Source of the DNA: Congeria kusceri
Lineage: Eukaryota; Mollusca; Bivalvia; Myida; Dreissenidae
Assembly (NCBI GenBank): GCA_027627225.1
Contig: CM051030.1
Span: 25,125,927 to 25,189,926 of the forward strand
Length of the DNA: 64,000 nucleotides
Direction of reading: 5' to 3'
A model generated the notes under the pieces. The model did not search any database. It was not told where the DNA came from and saw nothing but the letters and a program-made list of their open reading frames with translations. The translations under genes and the position numbers were made by a program. This document shows, piece by piece, positions 34,801 through 41,600 of this stretch. Numbering within the stretch: the first letter of the stretch is position 1; the number at the start of each line of letters is the position of its first letter.

Positions 34801-37800
34801 ACAAGCACCAGTAATCCTCCAAGTATCACATACAGGTGGACCTTACCAGATTCACGTACCCAAACAGGTTCCCAGTTGAGTGTTGCAGATAGCCAACCTT
34901 CGCTAAGTGGCCAGTACAGACTGCAGGTCTCGAACACCATGACACCAACAGTGGGCGCAGCTGTCACTGGGACCAACAGTACAACGATAGCGGTAGATGT
35001 ACAATGTAGGCAGTATGAATAATATATATGCAGGTCAATTTTTGGAATGACATCCGTCCAAAACAAATCTAAACAATACTTGTCGTTTGTTTGATTTGTT
35101 GATGCTATACTATATGATTTTAATCAATAAATTGTATTAATAAATAGACAGTTTGATTATGATTGCAATTTATATAAAGCTCCGTAATAAAAAAAACATG
35201 TGCATACACTGCTTAATGTTACGGAGATTAATAATAATAATAATGATAATAATAATAATAATAATAATAAACACAAACATGCATACATGACGAAACCAAT
35301 CTAAAATGATATAAACATATTATTAAGTAGGTTATGTAGTTATTTTAGTTTGCTTTAATTCATTATTTACCTAGTTGAAAAAAAACAATACACTCAAACT
35401 AATACATTAAAATACATTTATCATTAGCAAATTGCTTTAAACGAGTGCTGACAATTATGCAGTTTGACAGAGCAAGAGTACACGGAATTTAACTGTTACA
35501 TTGTTTTACCATGACCGGTAATCTATAGTGTTGCTCTGATTCTGTAAGACCACTCGTGTTTGCTTTACCTACATAAATGCCATTGATCTAACAATGTCCA
35601 TACTACCATGAAACAAGTGTACGACGTTCGTGACCGTCGCGTTTATTTTCATATACAATACATATCTGTCTCTATTCCAGATCCGCCATCAGCGCCGACA
35701 TTCAAGATTGGCAATGTAACCGTTTTTGGTACAATTGCGATAATTGCTGGCAACACTCTTACAATTAGCTGTTACAGTCAAAGTAATCCTCCTCCGACAT
35801 CGTACTCGTGGACTCCTGGTGGAGCTAGAAACAGCGCTGATCTAGTACTCAGTAACGTTCAGAATCAGGAAAGTAATGGTCTGTATACATGCACAGCGGA
35901 AAACACCATAACAGCAACAGGGGATGAGTATGTAACAGCACAGTCGAGTTCCATCGCGAACATAGAAGTGTTGTGTAAGTAAATATGCAGTGACTAAATA
36001 TATGTGCATGTTGTAACAATATAGGTTAACAATATCGCAAATGTTATGTTCCAAATAAACCAACTCAATTGCAATGTAGGGTTGAAACGTCGCCGTCTAT
36101 GGATAATGCACACTTTAATGTGTTCACGGATGTGTGCTTCTTACATGAAAATGCGTATACATATACATACACAGATCCACCAGATGTTCCAACAATACAC
36201 ATTGGAGATATAACCGGTCATGAAGTTCCCGGAAAGAAATTGGGTGTTGTGTTTGGTACAACCATAATGCTCGCCTGTCATTCTGACTCCAACCCACCTC
36301 CATCCTATTCCTGGCCCAATCAGCTCTGGACAGGAACAGTTCAACAAAACACCACAATTACCTGCAACGTATCGAACACTATGTACCCCACACTACATGC
36401 ACCGGTTCCTGGACATAATTTCGCAACTATAAAACTATATGTGTTAAGTGAGTAGAATTTAATTGTATTCAGCACTGTATATTATGTCCATTTATTATTG
36501 ATGAAAGGATGACCATTTATTATTTGTTTTCCGCAGTGGAAATTGTAAATGTTCGTTCATGTATGAAATAAAGTCCTTCCTTCAATATATTATACAATCG
36601 TGCTTATATGATAAAGTCAAACATATTTCGTATTGTACTTTGTTTTTAACCTATTGTATTGTTTTGTTCAATATCATAGATGAACCTGAACAACCAACAT
36701 ACTTCTATGTCATAAACGAAACGATAACAGAAATAACAGTGGTTGTGACTTGGCTGCCGAAATTTAACGGCGGTATGTCACAAACATTTCAACTGCAATA
36801 CCGTGCATTGTCACAAGATTCATTGACTATTCGTACGTTTAACGAGACAAATAGTATCGAACCGATGTATGCGATGATATCAGGACTTTTCAGTGGACTA
36901 GAATACCAAGTGGAGTTATTTGCATTCAATGCAAACGGTAATTCTACGCCCCTCAGGAAGACATTCAGAACTTCGATGCCCAATAATAAAGGTATGAAAG
37001 TTTCCCTGATTCGTATGGATTCGTTTTCCATTACCTTACACGGTATTCCAAACAGTTAAGATGTGCAGTCAAGGGGAATACTTATTATGTGTTCATTATA
37101 GTATGCCAGAATAAATTAATACACTAGTGTTCTGTGTAACGTTACAGAATCAAAGCATGCATACTCTGATAAAAGATGTAAATACTTTATTACAGACGAC
37201 ACAACGACCGCGAAAGAAACCGGTGTTCCGGTTGCAGGAATTGTTGGTGGAATACTATCAGCATGTATGCTCATAGTTATTGTCTCGACTGTGGTTTGTC
37301 TGAGAAGAAAATATGACGTTAGATGTCCCTTGAAACGCAAAGGTAATTCATTCACTCTGTCCTTGTAGAATGTTGTAAATGCACATGCGTACACAATATA
37401 TTTATATTAATTCCTCTTGTGTTTAATGACCCAGTTTGTAGGCATTATTTCATAACATCGTTAATACTGAATGTGGACGCTTTAGTATTATATAATTATA
37501 GTCTTTGAAATCAACATAGTGGACACAATATAGCACTAATTACTAGGGATGGCAAAACTTTTTGAATATTTGATTATTCAAATGAATTATCGTTATTTGA
37601 ATAGTTAAAACTCTATTCGAATATTCGCAAATTTGTATTGCTTATTAAAGCATTATTGTATTGATTGTAAAAAGTAGTTTTTGTTCAATCTAAAAGCAGT
37701 ATTTTATCAGTAGATACATATTTCACCAGTAGATGCATTACACCGTGTTTTCAAACGATTACCATTGTGTCACGTGTCTGGCAAAGATATTGAATATACG

Positions 37801-39447
37801 GATCCGTGTCAGTGGTCAGCGTCTAGTGGCCAGTATTACACAATTACAGCGGACATTATACAGTCATAACATTTCACCTGTAATTAAACATGTAAAATGA
37901 TTAACAAAGCAAATAATTACTTAAGTGAGCTCAAACATTTGGTAGTCATTATAGCCGAGAAATGCTGCTCAAATTCGCCGATAAACATATATGCTCATCG
38001 ACACGTGTCCAACTTGATACGAAATCTGTGCATTGTAAATTATTGCAAATATTCTAAAATAAAAAACACTTAACATGGGACATCAGGGGTTTATTCTTAA
38101 TGTCATTAACGCATTGATATTACGTTGCAATTTGTGAACGAAGATACTGCGAAACTGTGTACTAAAACGCTGTACCATTATTTACATGGTGTCGACTAGG
38201 TAACAAAAGCTTCATGTAGTAAATATGAATCTATGCGAATATTCGAATATCCGATTCAATGAAAATGCGAATATTTGAATAGCGATTTTAGTATTCGATG
38301 CCATTCCTACTAATTACATATTGATACGTAACCTTTTATGTGCCAGCTCACAAAACGCTATTATTTTGTTCCTGATTAGCTTGAATTGTTTTTGATTAAA
38401 TGTTCGATATTTAATAAACTAACATAAATGATATTTCCGCATTTGTTTCAGAACACTTGAAGGAGGGACACACTAAACCGAGGTATTAAACATTTATAAC
38501 TGTTCCTGGTTGCTCTATACATTGCTAATTGTATAAAATACGTGAAAGAACAATATGAAATGCGCATGCAAACAACATACATACATTACACTCATATAAA
38601 AATATGTGTATTTTCCACTATTCGGAACGTTAGCATAAGTATATAGTATTACCATATACATGTATGTTAAGATATATACAATTTAAGGTCTGACAAAACC
38701 ATTGGCGATGAAGGTGCGTACACTTCAATTCAGCAAGATTTAGAAGAGAGCAGTCACCGTTATAGCACACCTACATTAATACCCGAGCAACAAATTGTAA
38801 AAGGTAACGAAATGTTAAACACTTAGAAGAGTAAATTATATGACAATTTGGTTGAGCATGAGGGGTACGGAAATACCGGTAAGCGCTCTTGGTACATGCA
38901 TAATTTAGTAAATCATTATTGAAAGGCTTGATAGACATTCACGTTAGTTTTGGATGTGTTACCTAAGTATGACAAAACTTGTCTATATATATTGTAATTT
39001 ACATACCCGAAATATATCTTAATACAGAAACATGTTATTGAGTTTCTGCTTTAATCTTGACACCTACTTCTACTTATTTGTTTTGTGATAGATTCGCGTC
39101 CTTTTAACGTCTTCTTTTAATGTTTCTTTTGAAGGTCATCCACAACAAAACACGCCTGCTAACAGGTATGTATGTTATGTCGCAATAATTACATACAAAT
39201 AGTATGAATTATGTGCAATACATAATTTATTAATAACAAATTTGTAATGATAAATGGTAAAATATATTAAATCAATGTAAATATAAAGTATAAACGCAAA
39301 ACGAAATTTCCAATTAAACATGGTAATTCTTGTCCATGAATATTGCGACTGTCAATTTGTTTCAGTTCTCCTGGCACGTACGAATCACTTAACAGAAGTA
39401 CACAGTCTGTAGAAGAGTATGAAATGATACAGTCGAGTCGTCACTGA
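19805..39447 (+). CDS. Ig-superfamily type I receptor: 6 Ig-like, 1 FN3, TM, tyrosine-rich tail (gene span)
   Basis: Twelve well-supported exons plus one weak first exon join into a single frame of 2655 nt (884 residues and stop). The order is six Ig-like domains, one fibronectin type III domain, one transmembrane helix and an ~85-residue cytoplasmic tail. All ectodomain exons are phase 1-1, the usual arrangement for shuffled Ig/FN3 modules. Many N-x-S/T sites point to a glycosylated cell-surface protein. The tail carries YTSI, YSTP, YESL and YEMI. YESL-x9-YEMI is close to an ITAM (YxxL/I-x6-8-YxxL/I), which in other animals is phosphorylated by Src-family kinases and bound by SH2 proteins. 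Adhesion or immune recognition is inferred from architecture only; ligand and name are unknown. Introns 2 and 3 (6.2 and 7.3 kb) are full of repeats. Confidence 0.85.
20073..20411 (+). CDS. Receptor exon: Ig-like domain 1 (V-like, 113 codons)
   Basis: Acceptor 'tatattccag' and donor 'caag|gtaaac', phase 1-1. The B-strand cysteine is in LTLTCFLP, the core tryptophan in VAWTKN and the F-strand cysteine in DGDRWQCSVN. Two extra cysteines, in SGNCTSS and SYTCVNS, could form a second disulfide. It has NSS, NCT, NST and NNT-type glycosylation sites and ends VTLTVQG. Confidence 0.9.
20667..22950. mobile_element. Fold-back element with ~1-kb imperfect inverted arms, copy 2
   Basis: The left part (20667-21740) matches 12427-13505. 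The right part is a reverse complement of the left. 'ccgaaaaatctggggtccgagaagtc' near 21660 is mirrored by 'gacttctcagaccccagattttttgg' near 21858 and again by 'ggaccccagatttttcggacactat' near 21912. The outer 'cacgcacataatgaaataactat..gcctaca' near 20952 is mirrored by 'tgtaggctgaacaaaatagttatttcgttacgtgaataaata' near 22903. The centre of symmetry is about 21.8 kb. Open frames inside are parts of the arms, not genes. Confidence 0.8.
23282..23377. repeat. Inverted repeat, ~30-bp arms, 34-bp spacer
   Basis: Left arm 23282-23312 containing ACATGGCTGAGAGGGTGATA pairs with right arm 23347-23377 containing TATCACCGTCTCAGCCATGT. There are about two mismatches over the arms. It is a compact hairpin, possibly a miniature fold-back element, inside the receptor intron. 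Confidence 0.85.
23690..23960. repeat. CACTCA / CTCAC-rich degenerate minisatellite
   Basis: Repeated short words such as ACTCAC, CACTCA, ACGCGC and CACACA with no fixed longer period. It is pyrimidine- and CA-rich on the plus strand and non-coding. Confidence 0.85.
24000..24653 (+). repeat. Bivalve-type element: ~130-145-bp units plus CTCTTGTTT terminus
   Basis: Unit starts marked by 'aaaaactaggYcacta' recur at about 24041, 24184 and 24311, with a diverged one near 24458. They are followed by 'ggtcaaattgaaggaaaagcttgtta', 'gtcacattttttgccc' and 'catgaaacttggtcagaac'. It ends 'ctcaagtgagcgacccacggccattcggccctcttgttt'. One unit contains AGGTCA-ct-AGGTCA (24192-24205), a direct repeat of nuclear-receptor half-sites with spacing 2. 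Confidence 0.85.
25200..25652 (+). repeat. Bivalve-type element ending in CTCTTGTTT, second in this intron
   Basis: Contains 'gtcacggacggaaggacggaatgaaggtcgga' near 25388 and ends 'ctcaggtaagcgctttgggccatcatcgccctcttgttt'. The start is uncertain. Confidence 0.7.
25653..26381 (+). repeat. Bivalve-type element ending in a CTTTTGTTT-type terminus, third in this intron
   Basis: Has '~gtcatacacaaactgcgcaagtttggttaaaattgg' and 'gcccaatcaacatgaaacttgctcagaac' blocks and ends 'ctcaggtgagcaacttagggccttatggcacttttgttt'. The 139-codon minus-strand frame at 25635-26054 is entirely inside it. Confidence 0.7.
26591..26947 (+). CDS. Receptor exon: Ig-like domain 2 (V-like, 119 codons)
   Basis: Acceptor 'tttgtatttcag' and donor 'gttg|gtaagt', phase 1-1. 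The B-strand cysteine is in IQLVCNIPQ, followed by SLWWKK, and the F-strand cysteine in DGDQWRCSS. Additional cysteines in SHCNIF, ECSCRS and YTCVIK suggest further disulfides. Layout closely parallels domain 1, so the two arose by duplication. Confidence 0.9.
29560..31745 (+). repeat. Satellite array, ~120-bp unit, roughly 17-18 diverged copies
   Basis: Each unit carries 'gacctggctctgtattcag', 'ctctgcattgcaaacctatgata', 'aaacacatttgcg' and 'tataccactac..gctgttataaaaac'. Starts are seen near 30539, 30662, 30792, 30891, 31020, 31142, 31253, 31352, 31470, 31595 and 31717, with mean spacing close to 120 bp. Earlier units (29572-30340) are more diverged. Small open frames arise because unit length is often a multiple of three. 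Confidence 0.93.
31746..32218 (+). repeat. GGTGGT / GGTGGAT minisatellite, G-rich on plus strand
   Basis: About 470 bp of GGT, GGA and GAT words with almost no C on the plus strand. It starts exactly where the last 120-bp satellite unit stops. Overlapping frames of up to 193 codons (minus) are low-complexity His/Pro/Thr or Gly/Trp/Val runs and are not genes. The strand asymmetry and GG spacing make G-quadruplex formation plausible. Confidence 0.95.
32219..32481 (+). repeat. Bivalve-type element fragment ending in CTCTTGTTT
   Basis: Two 'ctgaaactgcaaggccc' blocks (about 32228 and 32362) indicate two ~130-bp units. It ends 'ctcaggtgagcaacctagggccatcgtggccctcttgttt'. It is followed near 32522 by 'atagtcgagcgtgctgtcttgagttagctctt', the end of another repeat class also seen near 60709. 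Confidence 0.8.
32830..33900 (+). repeat. AGGTCA-rich tandem array, ~155-bp unit, about 7 copies
   Basis: Units marked by 'cttggcagaagtgacaagcatagtgagacggagtgt' and variants near 32858, 33014, 33183, 33342, 33503, 33642 and 33790. Each is followed by 'gaaccaggtccctaggtc..aaggtca' and 'aaatcaatccttaacactttg'. It is a diverged array in the receptor intron. Confidence 0.92.
34288..34602 (+). CDS. Receptor exon: Ig-like domain 3 (105 codons)
   Basis: Acceptor 'ccattttcag' and donor 'ttat|gtaagt', phase 1-1. The B-strand cysteine is in GTLVCKTSGG, the core tryptophan in IVTWFRE and the F-strand cysteine in ARIYCNASN. It has NIT, NET and NAS glycosylation sites and is I-set/C2-like. Confidence 0.92.
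34709..35005 (+). CDS. Receptor exon: Ig-like domain 4 (99 codons)
   Basis: Acceptor 'cacttacag' and donor 'caat|gtaggc', phase 1-1. It starts GPDPPVCTYKG, with the B-strand cysteine in LNITCTSTSN and tryptophan in TYRWTLPD. The usual F-strand cysteine is replaced: GQYRLQVSN has leucine where YxC is expected. The domain may rely on the cysteine near its N-terminus (PVCTY) instead. The intron before it is only 106 bp. Confidence 0.9.
35006..35680 (+). other. Receptor intron with (AAT)n microsatellite
   Basis: Contains an AAT-unit run at about 35228-35271. Otherwise AT-rich and unremarkable. Confidence 0.8.
35681..35974 (+). CDS. Receptor exon: Ig-like domain 5 (98 codons)
   Basis: Acceptor 'ctctattccag' and donor 'ttgt|gtaagt', phase 1-1. 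It starts PPSAPTFKIGNV, with the B-strand cysteine in LTISCYSQSNPPP, tryptophan in YSWTPGG and the F-strand cysteine in GLYTCTAEN. It is a complete I-set-like domain and the closest relative of the relic exon at 49146-49318. Confidence 0.93.
36175..36447 (+). CDS. Receptor exon: Ig-like domain 6, shortened (91 codons)
   Basis: Acceptor 'acatacacag' and donor 'ttaa|gtgagt', phase 1-1. It starts PPDVPTIHIGD, with cysteines in IMLACHSDSNPPP and TITCNVSN. Only 15 residues separate the core SW from the last cysteine, against 24 in domain 5. The C'-to-E region and the L..V..D.G.Y motif are therefore missing. Splice sites and frame are intact, so this looks like a real but trimmed domain. Confidence 0.88.
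36680..36991 (+). CDS. Receptor exon: fibronectin type III domain (104 codons)
   Basis: Acceptor 'atatcatag' and donor 'aaag|gtatga', phase 1-1. It starts EPEQPTYFYV, has the FN3 B-strand tryptophan in VVTWLPKFNGG, SQTFQLQYR and the hallmark LEYQVELFAFNANGNS. It is a membrane-proximal spacer domain. Confidence 0.92.
37196..37342 (+). CDS. Receptor exon: transmembrane segment
   Basis: Acceptor 'tttattacag' and donor 'aaag|gtaatt', phase 1-1. A short DTTTAKETG stalk is followed by about 24 hydrophobic residues (codons 37231-37302) and then a basic stop-transfer stretch LRRKYDVRCPLKRK. This orientation places the Ig/FN3 part outside and the tail in the cytoplasm. Confidence 0.93.
37544..38309. 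mobile_element. Non-autonomous hAT-like element with perfect 8-bp target-site duplication
   Basis: The 766-bp element is bounded by inverted termini TAGGGATGGCA (37544) and TGCCATTCCTA (ending 38309). The flanks carry identical octamers CTAATTAC at 37536-37543 and 38310-38317. Subterminal GAATATTCGAAT-type repeats occur at both ends. It has no transposase frame. It sits in the intron after the transmembrane exon. 8-bp duplications and subterminal repeats are typical of the hAT superfamily. Confidence 0.9.
38452..38482 (+). CDS. Receptor mini-exon A, 31 nt
   Basis: Acceptor 'atttgtttcag' and donor 'ccgag|gtatta', phase 1 to 2. It encodes HLKEGHTKP plus split codons and equals the length and phase of mini-exon B. 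The donor extension 'gtatta' is weak, but the frame with the next exon is exact. Confidence 0.75.
38688..38803 (+). CDS. Receptor tail exon A: YTSI and YSTP tyrosines
   Basis: Acceptor 'acaatttaag' and donor 'aaag|gtaacg', phase 2 to 1. It encodes DEGAYTSIQQ (tyrosine codon 38719) and SHRYSTPTLI (38761), 14 codons apart. YTSI fits YxxI; YSTP does not fit YxxL/I. Confidence 0.82.
39135..39165 (+). CDS. Receptor mini-exon B, 31 nt
   Basis: Acceptor 'tcttttgaag' and donor 'aacag|gtatgt', phase 1 to 2. It encodes HPQQNTPAN plus split codons. It has the same length and phase as mini-exon A. Confidence 0.78.
39366..39447 (+). CDS. Receptor terminal exon: ITAM-like YESL-x9-YEMI and stop
   Basis: Acceptor 'tttgtttcag', entry phase 2. 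It encodes GTYESLNRS (tyrosine codon 39379) and VEEYEMIQSS (39418), ending RH and TGA at 39445-39447. The tyrosines are 13 codons apart. Confidence 0.87.
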
Positions 39448-39449
39448 GT

Positions 39450-41600
39450 GCGTAGTGTGTTCGTAACGTGGTGCATCGTTGCTCTACCGCGGACTATGCT
39501 AGCAGAAGAAAATTCAATTCTAACGGACGCTCAATTTGGATTCAAAAACAAATATAGCACTATCGACCCAGTAATTATTTCACATTCGTTGATACAAAGA
39601 CAAATAACTCATAAGACAAAATTATATTGTTGTTTTGTGGATTATAGGAAGGCCTAAGACTTCATAGATTGGAAGCGGCTGTGGTTCAAGCTTATTAAAT
39701 TAGGAATTGACAGTAAATTATTGTCCGTTGTACGGTCAATGTATAGTGAGGTACAACTGTGTGTAAAACACTTGGGAAGATTGTCTAATTTTTTTAACAG
39801 CAACCTTGAATTATTATAAGGGGGAGATAACTTCTCCGAACTGCTTTTCCCTCTACCTAAATTACATTGAGATGCATTTAGAAGAAAATATCGATGCTGA
39901 AATTTAATATTAATCAAATCGCTATAGTTTTACTATTGTTTGCCGACGACGCAGTTCTTATATCGGAATCGAAAGATACACACTTCTCTTGATAGTCTAT
40001 GTGCATACTGTCTTCATTGGAATCTCACGGTTAATATAGAGAAAACTAAAATCTTGGTCTTCAGAAAAGGGGAAGGTTGGGGATTGAAGAAGTTGAAGCT
40101 GTTAACTCGTTCAATTATTTAGAGGTGGTGTTTTCCAATGGCGGCTCCTTCGCGCAGGCTACGAAAACACTCGCGGGAAAAGGATGCGATCTCTACATTC
40201 ATTAATGTCCTTAATTAGAAATAACAATGTGCCAATAAGTTTTATTTTAAATCTGTTTGATGCATAGGTGCTATCAGTTTTAAATTACTGCTCAGAAGTT
40301 TGGGGTTATGTACAGTCAGAAGTTTTAGAAAGAGTCCATAAGAAGCTCTGTAAATGTGTATTAAAACAGTCTACCAATACTCTAGTATTGTATTGCTAAT
40401 TGGGTAAATTTCCATTGTTTATTGAAAGATATTTTAGAATGATTCAATATTTTTTTAAACCTTCACACTGTTAAGCAAGACAATTGTATTGTATATAACA
40501 TCTTAAATGAACAGTTAAATAATATAGATGTAAACAACTCTGGCACAAATAAGGCCTCACGGGTACGTTATATATTACAGACATCCGGTCTAAATGATAT
40601 ATGGTTATATCCCTGTTCTGTTAAGATAGACGCATACATTCCCATATTAAGAACTCGACTCCGAGATATCTATATTAGCAATTGGCGGTCAGATCTAGAG
40701 CAATCAACGTGTCTAGATGTATACAGAGAAATAAAACTCAAATTTAAACAATCAGCATATATAAGTCTGTTGGAAAATTCAAAATACAGAAATGTCTTTG
40801 CCAAATTATATTTGTCATCTCACTAATTAAACACTGAAATCGGTCGGCACAATAATGTACCAAGAAATGAACGGAAATGTACACTTTGCGACCAGAATGA
40901 TATTGAAGATGAATTCCATTTTGTCCTCAAGTGCCCTATATACACCCACATTTGACAACTATATATCAAAAATACTTTCATACACGCACACATTTGGTAA
41001 AGTATATTGCTTTAATGCAATGTGAAAATAAAACGATCATAAAAAGGCTGGCAACATATTGTCATAAAGAATTTCAACTAAGAGAAATATTAATTTAATT
41101 TATCAAATAATATATCCATTTTTGCTCATTCTAAGTTTGACTGTTTACTTATGATATGTCTGTTCGATATGTACGGAAACAGCAATGTTAACTTACGTCT
41201 CCTTAATATAACCGTATGGTGTCTGTTTGCTTATTCAATATTCAAATAGTAACACATTTCTTGTATTGTTCCCTATAGGCTAGTTATATATTGCTCGGTA
41301 CTTATCGAATGACTTACGACTTTAAATGTTACTACTTTTATGAAGTTAATCTACATTCCAGTCAAGCTTCCAGTACTGATGTAAATTAAAATTAATGGTA
41401 ACAACTTGTATCTTGTTTACCTTAAAACACTATCACTTTTATATATTTTTGAAATTAGATAAATATGTTTTATTTATAATATTTAAATGTAGTATTCATA
41501 TGTCACATGCCATGTATGTTTTCTTTGTCTGTTTGTATAACGATTACCTTGTAATGCTTAAGTTAAATAAATATTCTGTTCTGTTCTGTTCTTTTCATAA
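39450..41600 (+). mobile_element. Decayed LINE, 5'-truncated, right after the receptor stop codon
   Basis: Reverse transcriptase remnants run in order with many stops and frameshifts: DAQFGFKNKYSTIDPV (from about 39520), KLYCCFVDYRKA (39619-39657), the catalytic LLLFADDAVLIS (FADD at 39939-39950), FILNLFDA and VLSVLNYCSEVWGYVQ. Late on, CTLCDQNDIEDEFHFVLKC forms a CCHC-type knuckle (about 40880-40935). The order fits the C-terminal half of a CR1/L2-like non-LTR element. A non-coding tail ends near a short TTCTG repeat at 41577-41595. It cannot be active. Confidence 0.9.

Noticed and set aside
34686..35066. Minus-strand ORF of 126 codons
   Set aside because: Antisense shadow of the Ig domain 4 exon, which has proper splice sites and domain residues on the plus strand.
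40730..41035. Poly(A) signals AATAAA as evidence of a separate gene
   Set aside because: They lie in LINE sequence; at most they may end the receptor transcript.
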